DNA from: Sideroxydans sp.
GTDB taxonomy: Bacteria; Pseudomonadota; Gammaproteobacteria; Burkholderiales; Gallionellaceae
Reading direction: 5' to 3'
Length of the DNA: 62,445 nt
NCBI GenBank assembly: GCA_016124455.1
Contig: WGNQ01000003.1
Coordinates: 1-62,445, forward strand
Shown: positions 46,459 through 56,370 of the stretch, piece by piece
Position numbering within the stretch: the first letter of the stretch is position 1
How the letters are laid out: the number at the start of each line of letters is the position of its first letter
The notes under the pieces: model-generated
What the model was told of the DNA's origin: nothing
Databases searched by the model: none
Seen by the model: the letters and a program-made list of their open reading frames with translations, nothing else
Program-made: the position numbers and the translations under genes

Positions 46459-46602
46459 ATGAACGTTCTTATAAAAGGTTTTGTTCGAGGGGTTAAGAAT
46501 GCCCCGCTGATTTTCTTTGCGCCAGCGATTGCCATCTGGCGGTTGTTTGTTGAGACAACGGATTCGCTTCTTGAAAAAAGCGATACTCGGCATCCGGATT
46601 AA
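46459..46602 (+). CDS. Possible 47-residue membrane-active peptide
   Basis: A small frame with a good ribosome site (GAAAGG, 9 bases before the ATG). It begins NVLIKGFVRGVKNAPLIFF, continues APAIAIWRLFVETTD and ends with a charged tail. The middle could be a short membrane or amphipathic helix. I do not recognise it. It precedes a BlaI-type regulator in the same direction by 70 bases and may belong to that operon, or be the edge of the mobile region. Confidence 0.45.
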   Translation: MNVLIKGFVRGVKNAPLIFFAPAIAIWRLFVETTDSLLEKSDTRHPD

Positions 46603-46646
46603 CGCTGTGCAATTCGATTATTTTGTCCTAAGGGAATTTGACGACC

Positions 46647-46662
46647 TACGACATACGTCGTA
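46647..46662. promoter_or_regulatory. Palindromic operator for the BlaI-like repressor
   Basis: TACGACATACGTCGTA is a perfect inverted repeat with 6-base arms and a 4-base centre. It ends 10 bases before the repressor start. BlaI/MecI sites are dyads of the same size, with TACA/TGTA in place of TACG/CGTA. Confidence 0.7.
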
Positions 46663-46672
46663 ATATTTCCGT

Positions 46673-47068
46673 ATGCAAACTTATCGTCTGCCGGCCGACG
46701 GGCTGGAATATGAAGTCATGCTTTTACTTTGGCAACTTGGCACTGTTTCCGTGCGAGAGTTGCATGAGCATCTGGGTGTTCCTGCCGGTCGTGTCTATAC
46801 GACCACGGCGAAAGTCGTGGACCGCCTTCGCGAGAAAGGCCTGATTTCGCGTAAACGGGATAGCGGCGGTTTTGTCTACAGCCCGACGATAGACAGGCAA
46901 GAGGTGGAACGAGTCCGGGCAAGGCATTTGTTGAACCGGTTCCTGGGGGCAGCGCCTCATGCGGCCATGGCCGCCTTGGTTGAGGCGGTAGGCGAAATCG
47001 ATCCTGAGTTGCTGGAAGAGCTTGAGCAAACCATCAAATCAAAAAGGGAGTCCGAACATGGAGCGTGA
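46673..47068 (+). CDS. BlaI/MecI-family repressor
   Basis: A 131-residue BlaI/MecI-type repressor. The winged helix covers GLEYEVMLLLWQLGTVSVRE, VYTTTAKVVDRLREKGLI and the wing KRDSGGFVYSPTI. A dimerising helical tail follows. Members repress beta-lactamase or efflux genes until a membrane protease cleaves them. Here the overlapping next gene (11 bases) encodes the M56 peptidase and the operon then encodes RND efflux, so the pair seems to control efflux rather than a beta-lactamase. A dyad operator precedes the gene. Confidence 0.88.
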   Translation: MQTYRLPADGLEYEVMLLLWQLGTVSVRELHEHLGVPAGRVYTTTAKVVDRLREKGLISRKRDSGGFVYSPTIDRQEVERVRARHLLNRFLGAAPHAAMAALVEAVGEIDPELLEELEQTIKSKRESEHGA

Positions 47069-47951
47069 ATCCTTGTTGATGATCCTGCTGCTATTGCTTG
47101 GTGGTCTTGTCATACAGCCTTTTGCGCTGATCCCGTCACATGATGGGCTTGGTAGGAGTGATTGCAATGTCGAGCGCCGTGCCTGGCTGAGGCTATGGTT
47201 GCCGATCATGCCGGCTTTGCTGGTTGCCGCCTGGTTATGTGGCTGGGCGCTGCATGAACCGGACCCGGTAGATGATCCGCTCGGCCGATGGGAGCTGATT
47301 GGCGCGTGTTTCCCTTTTGGGGTGGTCATGGTTCGTGCAGTGCTTAGGGCAATATGGGCGCTTTTTCGGGAACCGGACGATGCAGGCGTTTGTACCGTCG
47401 GATTGTTTCGGCCCAGGATATTGTTTTCCCCATTCCTGGCCAGGAAGCTGGATGAAGGAATGCTGCATGCCGCCTGGCAGCATGAACATGCCCACGCCCG
47501 TCATCGCGATCCCCTGCGCATCTGGCTGGCGCAATTTGCGACGGATTTGCAATGGCCCTGGCCATGGGCGCGCAAACGTTTCGATGCCTGGCTCGAAGCC
47601 CTGGAATGCGCCCGCGACGACGAGGCCCGTCGCCACGGCGTCAGGGGAGCAGACCTCGCCGCAGCGGTTCTTGCCATGGTCAGGCAATCGCCTGTCTCAT
47701 CGATTGATGCTGCAAGACGAACAGCCGGCGTGCATACGCATGCTTTACTGGTTGGGGATCGACAGGCATTGCAAAAACGGATCGCCAGATTGCTGTCTCC
47801 GCTCCCGGAATTGCAGGCAACATCAGACCAAAGATTGGCAGGCTTTTCCGGAATTGAAAGCTGGCTTGCAGGCCTGCTGGCGGTTGCCTGCGTACTGGGT
47901 ATTCTGTACGGCGAACCTGTCATGCATTCATTGCTCGCATGGACATCCTGA
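47058..47951 (+). CDS. BlaR1-like M56 membrane metallopeptidase
   Basis: A 297-residue membrane protein of the M56 family. Helices lie near residues 4-22, 44-66 and 78-98; the zinc site HEHAH (of HExxH type) is in WQHEHAHARHRDPLR, and a second glutamate in CARDDEAR may be the third ligand. One more helix is at the C-terminus. It lacks the penicillin-binding sensor domain of BlaR1, so what it senses is unknown. It most likely cleaves or inactivates the BlaI-like protein encoded before it. ATG 47058 lies in the end of the blaI-like gene after AAGGGAG. Confidence 0.82.
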   Translation: MERESLLMILLLLLGGLVIQPFALIPSHDGLGRSDCNVERRAWLRLWLPIMPALLVAAWLCGWALHEPDPVDDPLGRWELIGACFPFGVVMVRAVLRAIWALFREPDDAGVCTVGLFRPRILFSPFLARKLDEGMLHAAWQHEHAHARHRDPLRIWLAQFATDLQWPWPWARKRFDAWLEALECARDDEARRHGVRGADLAAAVLAMVRQSPVSSIDAARRTAGVHTHALLVGDRQALQKRIARLLSPLPELQATSDQRLAGFSGIESWLAGLLAVACVLGILYGEPVMHSLLAWTS

Positions 47952-49015
47952 AGCGCGCCTGCGGGCATGCAAGACGCACCATCGCGACGTTGCTTGCGGT
48001 TTCATGTCTGTTTGGGGCAGCCACTACGCAAGCACAGGCCGCCAGCACGGACACCCATGCTGTTGTCACTGCGAATGTCCAAACGTTCGACCAGCAGTTT
48101 CATGCCTATGGCCAGGTTGAGCCGATAGCGATAGTACAGGTGCGCGCGGCAAGTCCGGGCATCGTCTCGGGCATGAATCTGCTGCCGGGCCAAGTGCTAA
48201 AGTCCGGTCAGGAAATAGGCAAGCTTGGCGGCCCTGAAATCAAAGCGCTTCTCTTGCAGAGCAACGCTGAGCTAAGAAGTGCGCAGGCCAGCCTGGCCGC
48301 TGCAGGAAAGTCGCTTGTCTTTCAGAAGCAGCAACGCGAACTGCATCTGGCCACCCAACTGGCAGTCATCCAGGCCGAGAGCGTATTGGCCCAGGCGCAA
48401 TCCGCGAACGAAACGGCTCGGGCGAATCTGCGTGCCCTGCAGCAAATGATCATATTGAGGTCGCCCGTTGATGGCCAGGTAAGTAGCGTGGATGCCGCCA
48501 ACGGTGAACGCATGGCCGTGGGTCAGCCTGTCTTCACATTACAGCCTGCAAACAAGCTTTGGCTCAAGGCCGTGTATTACGGGGCAGAGGCCGCCATGAT
48601 CAAACCGGGGATGGAAGGACGTTTCATTTCGGCCGATGACAGCAATCCCATCCCGGTCAGGATAGCCACCGTATCAGGCTCGATTGCCAAGGATGGCGGG
48701 GAAAGCGTCGGCCTGATGCCGGTAGGCGCGGCGCCAGTCTGGATGAACGGCGAGTCCGGCACGGTGGTTTTAAACGGATCAAAGAGTTCAATGGTTGCGG
48801 TTCCCACGCGTGCGCTCATACTCGACCAGGGGAAATGGTGGGTGCTGGTGCATACCTCAACTGGCAATCATCCCCAGGAAGTGGTTCCGGGGCCAGCCCA
48901 TGGCTGGGAGACATTCATCATGCATGGCTTGGCACCCGGAACCGAGGTCGTGGTGGATAACGCCTACCTGGAATTTCACCGCAGCATTTCCCAGCGCTAC
49001 CAGCCACCCGACTGA
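47939..49015 (+). CDS. RND efflux membrane-fusion (periplasmic adaptor) protein
   Basis: A 358-residue adaptor. A signal peptide ends near AQAAS. Two lipoyl halves (AASPGIVSGMNLLPGQVLKSG near 70, ILRSPVDGQVSSVDAANGERM near 175) surround a coiled-coil hairpin (about 95-160), then a beta-barrel domain ends near AYLEFHRSISQRYQ. It joins the inner-membrane pump to the outer-membrane channel. It overlaps the M56 gene by 13 bases. The sequence has no metal-binding motif that would point to a metal substrate. Confidence 0.9.
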   Translation: MDILKRACGHARRTIATLLAVSCLFGAATTQAQAASTDTHAVVTANVQTFDQQFHAYGQVEPIAIVQVRAASPGIVSGMNLLPGQVLKSGQEIGKLGGPEIKALLLQSNAELRSAQASLAAAGKSLVFQKQQRELHLATQLAVIQAESVLAQAQSANETARANLRALQQMIILRSPVDGQVSSVDAANGERMAVGQPVFTLQPANKLWLKAVYYGAEAAMIKPGMEGRFISADDSNPIPVRIATVSGSIAKDGGESVGLMPVGAAPVWMNGESGTVVLNGSKSSMVAVPTRALILDQGKWWVLVHTSTGNHPQEVVPGPAHGWETFIMHGLAPGTEVVVDNAYLEFHRSISQRYQPPD

Positions 49016-49020
49016 TCGTA

Positions 49021-52000
49021 ATGCCCGACGCACAGAATCGCTGGCGAGTATTGCAGCACCCGGTCTTTTGGGTTCTCGTCTTTGGCGCGCTCATCGCCTA
49101 TAGCGTATTTGCCTACCTGAAGGTCCCGGTCGAAGTGCTGCCGCGCTTCAATTTCCCACAAATCAGCGTGTTCGTGCACGAACCGGGCGCTACCGCAACT
49201 GAAATGGAAACGCTGGTTACAAGGCCGATCGAAGGGCAGATTCTGAGCCTGCCCAATCTGGTCAGCGTACGTTCGGTGATGGGGAATGGCCTGGTCGAGA
49301 TCGATGCACGCTTCCGTGAGGGCACAGACGCGCAGCAAGACCTCTTGGCTGTCAACGGCGCCGTAGATCGCGCCCGCGGCCAGCTTCCCGCCGGCATTCA
49401 GCCGTTCTCCCAGATCATGGGCAATGCCATCAACGAGGTGGCTGATTACACGTTGCAGATTCCTGTCGGGACCGCACCGGTGGAAGCGCTACGCACCGTG
49501 ATTGCCAATGTGGTGCCGGCGCTTCGGGCCCTGCCAGGGGTACAGAGGGTGGAAGCCTATGGTGTCGGCGACGAAGCGCTGTGGGTGCAGCCGAACCTGG
49601 CCGCCATGCGCCGTTATCAGGTGCCCATCACGGCCATCACCCAGGCCATCAGGGAACAGGTGCTGTTGAGCCCGGGCGGCTACGTCACGCAAGGACATCA
49701 GGATGTGCTCATCGAGGCGCGCAACCTTCCGACGCATATCTCCCAACTTGAACAGATTCCCGTGGTCGGCCCGCATGGTCCAATTCCGTTGCGCGATCTG
49801 GCACACATAGTTCGTGCGCCGGTTCCGTCCCACAATGCGGTCTCCCTCGACGGCCGGCCTAGCATTGCGCTCACCGTGTTCAAACAGCCCGGCGCATCCA
49901 CCATACCGGTCACCACGGCCGTTCAGGCCGTTCTCGACGAGACATCAGGGCAATTGCCACTAGGCGTGCATTGGGTGCGCACCTACAACCAGGGGCATCT
50001 CGTTCACATCGTCGGTGCGGATCTCGGCAGGAATCTGGTCATAGGCGGTGTGCTCGCGATCGTCGTCCTGTTCTGGGTGCTGGGGGCTGGCCGGGGCATA
50101 TGGACGCTTGCGTTCAGCATCCCCTTGTCATTGCTCATGGGGATCGCAGCGCTTTATACCCTCGGACACAGCCTCAACCTGATGACGCTCGGTGCCCTGA
50201 CCGTCGCCGTAGGATTGCTGGCGGACGATGCCATCATCGTGCTGGAAAGCATCTATCATCGCTGGGAACAGGGAGATGATCATTGGTCCGGTGTGTGGAG
50301 CGGATTGAAGGCCATCGCCATCCCCGACATCACCAGCACGCTGACCACCGTCGCCGTGTTCGTGCCATTGCTTTTTGTCGGCGGACTGGCTGGGCTGTTC
50401 TTTATTCCATTCGCGCTGGCGATGACGTTGGCCCTAATTGCCTCGATGCTTGTCTCGCTTAGTTTCATCCCCCTTGGCTTGGGATTCATTCGGGCCCGGC
50501 CGCATGGCAAAGCCACGTCTGGCGGCCGCATGCTGGAACGGATGCAAGGGGTGAACGAGAAGCTGTTTGACATGGTGTCCAGGCACCCGCGGACGAGCCT
50601 GACGATAACCTTTGCAACGCTGCTGCTCAGCCTGATCGGCCTGATACTCGTTCCGATCAATTTTCTTCCGCTGCCCAATGAGGGCGTGCTGCTGGAATCC
50701 TTCGCTCTGCCGCCGGGCAGCTCGCTGGTGGACACCGAAATCGCCGCCCAATCCATCACGCAGCGCTTGCGGGCCGACCCGGACGTTGCGCATGTATTCG
50801 TCCGCATCGGCTCATCCTCCAGCACGGCTTACACCGAACCCGCCTATGCCGGCGAGATACAGATCGAGCTTAAGCAGAATGTGAACGCAAACAGTCTGGA
50901 TGCCATCGGGCAACGTGTGCTACGAGAAACGCACCTTACCGGCATGCAGGTTGCGCTGGGTACACCGACCGTCGAACGCATCGGCGAGAGCTTGTCGGGG
51001 CTTTCGCAGCCATTCGTGCTGCACCTGTTTGGCAATGACATTCCCAGGATGCGCGAGGTTGCAAACGAGGTGACCGCCCGGTTGCGTCAGATTCCCGCCC
51101 TCGCGGATGTCTTCAACAATGACGGCTATCCCGTGACGCAATTGCAGTTGCAGCCCAAGTGGCCGGCCCTGGCGGCATACGGCTTGACTCCTGCCGAGCT
51201 GAACGCGCAGATCACCCCGCTGCTCAACGGCGAGGTTGTGGCGCAGGTTCCTGAAGGCAATGTGCCTCTGGATCTCTACGTGCGCCTGGCTAATGCGCAC
51301 CGGCAAACGCTCTCCGACCTGAGCCGATTGCCCATTCGCACCACCGGCTGGACGCCTCTCGGGTCAGTGGCCGATCTGATGCTGGTAACGACGCCGAACC
51401 AGATCCGGCACATCGACGGGGCGCGGGCACTGGATATCCTGGCCACCCCCACCGGCCCATTGGGCAGCACCATTGCATCCGCGAAAAGCGTGCTGGCGGG
51501 GCTGCACTTGCCTCCCGGCTATCGGGTCAGCTTTGGAGGCCTCTACCCGGAACTGGAAAAAGCTGCGGTCGGACTGGGCATGGCCGCCCTGGCGGCCTTC
51601 GTATTGGTGGTTGGAATCCTGATCCTGCAGTTCGATGGACTGCTGGTGCCGGGCCTGCTGTTGCTGGAGATTCCGCTTGCCCTGATGGGTGGGGCCATTG
51701 CCCTGATCGTCAGTGGCGTCGGGCTGAATGCGATCGGACTGGTCGGGTTTCTGACCTTGATCGGCATCGGCCTGCGCCATGGCATCGTCCTGCTCGACCG
51801 GGCCCGCAGCAATGAGGCGGCCGGGATGCCGGTTGAGGAAGCGGTGCGCGAAGCCATACGGGTGCGTTTCCGGCCCATCATATTGACCGCATTGACGGCG
51901 ATCCTGGGCATGTTGCCGACCGCCCTGGGGATCGGACAGGGCGCCACCCCTGAACAGGGATTGGCCGTGGTCATCCTGGGCGGCGTGATATGGAGCGTCA

Positions 52001-52068
52001 TCCGCAGCACGAACCTGATACCCGCCCTTTATCTGTACTGGCGACGCAAGCAATTGGTGGGGACATGA
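49021..52068 (+). CDS. RND efflux pump inner-membrane protein
   Basis: A 1015-residue RND transporter with 12 helices and two large periplasmic loops. The start PVFWVLVFGALIAYSVFAYL, the loop PGATATEMETLVTRPIEGQI, and helix 4 VGLLADDAIIVLESIYHRWE with the two aspartates of the proton relay are clear. It uses the proton gradient to export substrates. Helix 4 has two adjacent Asp (DD), as in CusA/HME and HAE pumps; residues needed for metal export in CusA were not recognised, so the substrate is open. The stop overlaps the channel gene. Confidence 0.93.
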   Translation: MPDAQNRWRVLQHPVFWVLVFGALIAYSVFAYLKVPVEVLPRFNFPQISVFVHEPGATATEMETLVTRPIEGQILSLPNLVSVRSVMGNGLVEIDARFREGTDAQQDLLAVNGAVDRARGQLPAGIQPFSQIMGNAINEVADYTLQIPVGTAPVEALRTVIANVVPALRALPGVQRVEAYGVGDEALWVQPNLAAMRRYQVPITAITQAIREQVLLSPGGYVTQGHQDVLIEARNLPTHISQLEQIPVVGPHGPIPLRDLAHIVRAPVPSHNAVSLDGRPSIALTVFKQPGASTIPVTTAVQAVLDETSGQLPLGVHWVRTYNQGHLVHIVGADLGRNLVIGGVLAIVVLFWVLGAGRGIWTLAFSIPLSLLMGIAALYTLGHSLNLMTLGALTVAVGLLADDAIIVLESIYHRWEQGDDHWSGVWSGLKAIAIPDITSTLTTVAVFVPLLFVGGLAGLFFIPFALAMTLALIASMLVSLSFIPLGLGFIRARPHGKATSGGRMLERMQGVNEKLFDMVSRHPRTSLTITFATLLLSLIGLILVPINFLPLPNEGVLLESFALPPGSSLVDTEIAAQSITQRLRADPDVAHVFVRIGSSSSTAYTEPAYAGEIQIELKQNVNANSLDAIGQRVLRETHLTGMQVALGTPTVERIGESLSGLSQPFVLHLFGNDIPRMREVANEVTARLRQIPALADVFNNDGYPVTQLQLQPKWPALAAYGLTPAELNAQITPLLNGEVVAQVPEGNVPLDLYVRLANAHRQTLSDLSRLPIRTTGWTPLGSVADLMLVTTPNQIRHIDGARALDILATPTGPLGSTIASAKSVLAGLHLPPGYRVSFGGLYPELEKAAVGLGMAALAAFVLVVGILILQFDGLLVPGLLLLEIPLALMGGAIALIVSGVGLNAIGLVGFLTLIGIGLRHGIVLLDRARSNEAAGMPVEEAVREAIRVRFRPIILTALTAILGMLPTALGIGQGATPEQGLAVVILGGVIWSVIRSTNLIPALYLYWRRKQLVGT

Positions 52069-53486
52069 ACATGCAAGAACGGATGGCAGGCCAGTCGAAT
52101 CGGCCACGACACGGAGTGGCGATAGCCTGTTTGTTGGCAATGACCCTGGGGAGCTGCGCGATCTATCATCCGCAGCCATTGGACAAATCCCGCGGATTGG
52201 CTTCATCCATCCATTCACTGCATGCCTCTGCCGATCAATCCGCGCTGCCCATGCCAAAGGCGTGGAATCAGCAATCGATTGATCTCAAGCATGGCCTGAG
52301 TGAAACGGAAACTGCCGTCCTGGCGGTATTGAACAGTCCCAGGCTCGAAGCTGCCCGGGCAGAATTGACCGAGGCCAAGGCATCGCTCTATGCGGCCGGC
52401 CTGTTGCCTGATCCCCAGGCGCAAATTTCCCTCGATTATCCGACCAGCAAGGGGCCGAACCTGAGCCGGGGCGAGAGTTTCGGATTGGGTATCGACCTGC
52501 AAAAGCTGCTCACGCTCGGCGCCCGGCGCGATGCCGCCTCCGAACGCGTACAAGCCACCTACCTGAATATCCTGTGGCAGGAATGGCAAGTAGTTCAGCA
52601 GGCCCGCATGTTGTGGCGGCGTGCGCTGATCCAGCAGCAGCAAATCACGCTTCTGCAAGACCAATTCCAGCAAGCCAGAAGCACTTGGCAGGAAATACGC
52701 AAGGCATTGGCCTTGGGCAACTCGACCCTGGACCAGGAAGGGCTCGCGCTGGCACCCATGATGTCGGCCCAGGCCGCTGTCAAGGAAGCCCTGCGGCAAT
52801 TCAATGCCACGATGCATGACCTGCATTTGCTGCTCGGGCTCGATCCGTCCGTTCCGCTCGTATTGTCTGGTCCCAAGGACCTTTCATCGCAAATTCAGCC
52901 ACCCATGCGCGAAAACGTCCTGCAATCCCGTCTTGACGCGATAGCCCAGCGCCGGCCCGACCTGCTTGCGCTGCAGGCGGGATATGCAAGCCAGGAAAAC
53001 ACAGTGCGAGTGCAGATACTTGAACAATTCCCCAGCTTCAGCGTCGGGATCAATCGCTCAAGGGATACCTCCGGCATATGGACTACAGGGCCATTTATCA
53101 ACCTGAACCTGCCGATCTTCAACAGAAACAAGGGGGGCATCGCCGTCGCCCGTGCCACCCGGATGCGCTTGCGCCAGGAATACCGATATGGGCTGGCATC
53201 CGCCTATGTACAGGCAAGCAAGATTGCAAAGGATCAGCAGATAGCGTATTCGGAATGGCTGGCCCTATCGAAGCGGATGCCCAAGCTGGAAGAGACCGAA
53301 ATCCAACTGTCCAATGCCCTGACCTCGGGTGAGATCGATCTGCTCGCGTTCACTACATTGCGTACGGCGTACTTTTCCCAGAAGATGAAAGTCCTGCTTC
53401 TGGACCAGGAGCTCCTGGAACAAGAAGTGGCTATTGAAACGCTGACGGGGACACTATTGCCGTCGCCGCATGAAGCTCATTTTTGA
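52065..53486 (+). CDS. Outer-membrane efflux channel lipoprotein (OEP/TolC type)
   Basis: A 473-residue outer-membrane factor. The signal peptide ends in a lipobox (MTLGSCAIY), so it is lipid-anchored like CusC/OprM. The repeated OEP pattern is seen in LNSPRLEAARAELTEAKASL and AQRRPDLLALQAGYASQ, and PFINLNLPIFNRNKGG is typical. It forms the trimeric tunnel across the outer membrane. ATG 52065 was chosen because it overlaps the pump gene by ATGA; an upstream in-frame start lies in that gene. Confidence 0.9.
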   Translation: MNMQERMAGQSNRPRHGVAIACLLAMTLGSCAIYHPQPLDKSRGLASSIHSLHASADQSALPMPKAWNQQSIDLKHGLSETETAVLAVLNSPRLEAARAELTEAKASLYAAGLLPDPQAQISLDYPTSKGPNLSRGESFGLGIDLQKLLTLGARRDAASERVQATYLNILWQEWQVVQQARMLWRRALIQQQQITLLQDQFQQARSTWQEIRKALALGNSTLDQEGLALAPMMSAQAAVKEALRQFNATMHDLHLLLGLDPSVPLVLSGPKDLSSQIQPPMRENVLQSRLDAIAQRRPDLLALQAGYASQENTVRVQILEQFPSFSVGINRSRDTSGIWTTGPFINLNLPIFNRNKGGIAVARATRMRLRQEYRYGLASAYVQASKIAKDQQIAYSEWLALSKRMPKLEETEIQLSNALTSGEIDLLAFTTLRTAYFSQKMKVLLLDQELLEQEVAIETLTGTLLPSPHEAHF

Positions 53487-53530
53487 CTTTGCTCCGTGTG
53501 GGAACGAGTAGCGTACTGAGGTAGCACGTT

Positions 53531-53908
53531 ATGACGATAAGGATATTCGCGGACACCAAACATTGGGCTCGTACGATAAAGCGAGATGTACATGCAGTCT
53601 GGTTAGCCGCGCGCGACCCGCGAACACCGTGGTACGCTAAGGCACTTGCGCTGGTCGTAGCCGCCTATGCGGTGTCACCCATCGATTTGATCCCCGATTT
53701 CATTCCAGTACTTGGTTACTTGGACGATCTTGTGATCGTGCCGCTTGGCATCTTCCTGGTCGTCCGGCTCATACCGCCTGAAGTGATGGAGGAACACAGA
53801 GAAGCTGCGGCCAAAGCCACTGAACGGCCAGTTAGTCGCTTGGCGGCTGGCGTGGTCATTGCCGTCTGGATCGTTTGTGTTGCGCTCTTGGTCAGAGTGT
53901 TCATTTGA
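53531..53908 (+). CDS. DUF1232 (YkvA-type) small membrane protein
   Basis: A 125-residue protein with the DUF1232 core [20 protein letters not shown] and [19 protein letters not shown]. Two to three helices follow, the last near residues 105-123. YkvA proteins are inner-membrane proteins of unknown role. GAGG lies near the ATG. It starts 44 bases after the efflux channel but is probably independent of it. Confidence 0.85.
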   Translation: MTIRIFADTKHWARTIKRDVHAVWLAARDPRTPWYAKALALVVAAYAVSPIDLIPDFIPVLGYLDDLVIVPLGIFLVVRLIPPEVMEEHREAAAKATERPVSRLAAGVVIAVWIVCVALLVRVFI

Positions 53909-53917
53909 CACTGTACA

Positions 53918-53938
53918 GTCCCGGCAACGTGCGGGGAC
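53918..53938. terminator. Hairpin between DUF1232 and metE
   Basis: A stem of nine pairs with one mismatch (arms GTCCCGGCA and TGCGGGGAC, loop ACG) lies just after the DUF1232 stop and 26 bases past the metE stop. No clean T-run follows, so its strength is doubtful. Confidence 0.45.
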
Positions 53939-53964
53939 TATTGTTGATGCAAAAAGGAGATAAA

Positions 53965-56259
53965 TTAAACCACCGTAGCACGCAAGGTTTTGGCCGCAGC
54001 GACCATGTTGGCCAGCGCAGGAATCACCTCGTTCCACTGGCGGGTCTTCAGGCCGCAATCGGGGTTGACCCACAGGCGTTCGGCGGGTATGCGTCCGGCG
54101 GCTTTTTTCATCAGCTCGACCATGTGCTGCTCGGTCGGGATGTTGGGCGAGTGGATGTCATACACGCCGGGGCCGATCTCATTCGGATACTTGAAATAGT
54201 CAAACGCATCCAGCAGCTCCATGTCGGAGCGCGAGGTCTCGATGGTGATGACGTCGGCATCCATGACGGCGATGGCGGTGATGATGTCGTTGAATTCCGA
54301 ATAGCACATGTGGGTGTGAATCTGTGTTTCATCCGCCACACCGTTGGCGGTGATGCGGAACGATTCCACCGCCCAGTTCAGGTAAGTGCTCCATTGCGCC
54401 TTGCGCAGCGGCAAGCCTTCGCGCAGCGCGGCCTCGTCGATCTGGATCACGCGCACCCCAGCCTGTTCTAAATCAAGAACTTCCTCGCGGATGGCAAGGG
54501 CGAGTTGTTTGCACGACACCGAGCGCGGCTGGTCGTCGCGCACGAACGACCAATTGAGGATGGTCACCGGTCCGGTCAGCATGCCCTTCATGGGCTTCGT
54601 GGTGAGCGACTGTGCATATTGAGTCCATTCGACCGTCATCGCCTTGGGTCGACTGATGTCGCCGAAAAGGATGGGTGGCTTCACGCAGCGCGAGCCGTAA
54701 GACTGCACCCAGCCGAATTCGCTGAAGGCGTAACCGGCCAGCTGCTCGCCGAAATACTCCACCATGTCGTTGCGCTCGGCTTCGCCATGCACTAACACAT
54801 CCAGCCCCAACGCTTCCTGCTCGCGCACGCTACGGGCAATTTCGGCCTGCATTGCGATTGTGTAGGCTGCTTCTTCTATCTCGCCCGCCTTTAACTGACG
54901 GCGCACCAAGCGGATTTCTGCTGTCTGCGGGAAGGAGCCAATGGTCGTGGTAGGAAATTTTGGCAGCTTCAGTAGCGCGGCTTGCTTGGCAGCGCGCTGA
55001 GCATAGGGATTCTGACGTTGACCAAGCGTTGAATCGATACTAGCCAGAATAGCTTTCACCGCCGGATTGTTGACGCGCGGCGAGTTGCGGCGGGATTCGA
55101 TGGCGGCGCGGTTGGCGGCGAGTTCGTTCTTCACGGCATCGCGCCCCTGATTCAGCGCGACGGCGAGTACGGTTAGTTCCTCCAGCTTTTGCTTGGCGAA
55201 CGCCAGCCAGGATTTGATCTCTTGATCGAGTTTCTGCTCGCTGTCTAGGTCCACCGGCACATGCAGCAGAGAACACGACGGAGCGATCCACAGGCGGTTC
55301 CCCAGTTGTTTTGCCAGTGGTTCAAGCCAATCCAGCGTCTCATTCAGGTCAGTCTTCCAGATATTACGCCCGTTAATGACACCCAGAGATAGAACTTTGA
55401 ATGAGGGCATCAGGTTTAGCAGTGGCTGGATGTCGTCGCGCCCGTTGATCGCGTCCACATGCAGCCCCGCCACCGGAAGGTTTGCGGCCAAGTAGGTATT
55501 TTCGAGCAGTTGTCCAAAGTAGGTAGCCAGCAGCAGCTTGATGCGGCAACTCTTCAGGTAGTGGTATGCGATGTTGAAAGCATGCTGCCATTCCGCCTTG
55601 AGTTCGGTGACGAGAATGGGTTCGTCGATCTGCACCCATTCCACGCCCTGAGCAGCCAGTGTGTCCAGTAACTCTCCATACACGGGAAGCAGGCGTGGCA
55701 GCAACGCCAACCGGTCGGAATCATCCTTGGATTTTCCGATACAAAGATAAGTCACCGGGCCGACGATGACCGGCTTGACCTTCACACCTTCAGCATGGGC
55801 TTCCGCCAGTTGCGCCATGAGGCGTGAGGCATCGAGCTTGAACTGGGTGTCGGCAGTGAATTCGGGCACGATGTAGTGGTAGTTGGTATCGAACCATTTA
55901 GTCATTTCGACCGCCGCCACCCCTCCACAGCATTGTACATGCTCTTCCGCCGATTGAGCCGAACGGCCACGCGCTATGCGGAAGTAATTATCCAGCGCAT
56001 CGCCCTGAAAGTCGCGCACGCGTTCGGGTAAATTGCCCAAGGTGAAGCTCATATCTAGTATTTGGTCGTAGAAAGAAAAATCACCGACCGGCACGAAATC
56101 GAAGCCGGACTGATCTTGCCAGTGGCGCTGGCGCAGTTGCGCGCCTTGGGCTTTGAGTTCGTCGCGGGAGGATAGGTCTTTCCAGTAAGATTCGAGGGCG
56201 AACTTCAGTTCGCGTTTTGCGCCGATGCGCGGAAAGCCAAGGTTATGAGTAATTGCCAT
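53965..56259 (-). CDS. metE: Cobalamin-independent methionine synthase MetE
   Basis: A 764-residue MetE. The N-terminal domain begins [18 protein letters not shown], and the C-terminal catalytic domain carries the zinc ligands His/Cys in [12 protein letters not shown] and the Cys in [16 protein letters not shown]. It transfers a methyl group from 5-methyltetrahydropteroyl-triglutamate to homocysteine. ATG 56259 was preferred to GTG 56268 because AAGG lies 8-9 bases ahead of it. metR is transcribed divergently across 111 bases. Confidence 0.95.
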   Translation of the reverse strand: MAITHNLGFPRIGAKRELKFALESYWKDLSSRDELKAQGAQLRQRHWQDQSGFDFVPVGDFSFYDQILDMSFTLGNLPERVRDFQGDALDNYFRIARGRSAQSAEEHVQCCGGVAAVEMTKWFDTNYHYIVPEFTADTQFKLDASRLMAQLAEAHAEGVKVKPVIVGPVTYLCIGKSKDDSDRLALLPRLLPVYGELLDTLAAQGVEWVQIDEPILVTELKAEWQHAFNIAYHYLKSCRIKLLLATYFGQLLENTYLAANLPVAGLHVDAINGRDDIQPLLNLMPSFKVLSLGVINGRNIWKTDLNETLDWLEPLAKQLGNRLWIAPSCSLLHVPVDLDSEQKLDQEIKSWLAFAKQKLEELTVLAVALNQGRDAVKNELAANRAAIESRRNSPRVNNPAVKAILASIDSTLGQRQNPYAQRAAKQAALLKLPKFPTTTIGSFPQTAEIRLVRRQLKAGEIEEAAYTIAMQAEIARSVREQEALGLDVLVHGEAERNDMVEYFGEQLAGYAFSEFGWVQSYGSRCVKPPILFGDISRPKAMTVEWTQYAQSLTTKPMKGMLTGPVTILNWSFVRDDQPRSVSCKQLALAIREEVLDLEQAGVRVIQIDEAALREGLPLRKAQWSTYLNWAVESFRITANGVADETQIHTHMCYSEFNDIITAIAVMDADVITIETSRSDMELLDAFDYFKYPNEIGPGVYDIHSPNIPTEQHMVELMKKAAGRIPAERLWVNPDCGLKTRQWNEVIPALANMVAAAKTLRATVV

Positions 56260-56310
56260 GGTTTGCACCTTAAGAAAATGAACAGTGCGTCATGGTAGAT
56301 AACTCAACAA

Positions 56311-56356
56311 ATGAATAAAAATGGTAATATTTCACGAATCAATTACTTTTATTCAT
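56311..56356. promoter_or_regulatory. metE-metR control region with MetR-like dyad
   Basis: Arms ATGAATAAAA (56311-56320) and TTTTATTCAT (56347-56356) form a perfect 10-base inverted repeat spanning the divergent promoters. TGAA and TTCA halves, the core of MetR sites, occur in both arms and at about 56330. Confidence 0.55.
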
Positions 56357-56370
56357 GAGACGACATTCCC

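Noticed and set aside
46490..46512. GGGGTTAAGAATGCCCC as a Tn3 end (GGGG...TAAG-like)
   Set aside because: It is a short local palindrome inside a small ORF, and no matching copy was seen at the left edge.
46360..46593. 77-codon minus-strand frame
   Set aside because: No ribosome site; the opposite strand has a better-supported small ORF.
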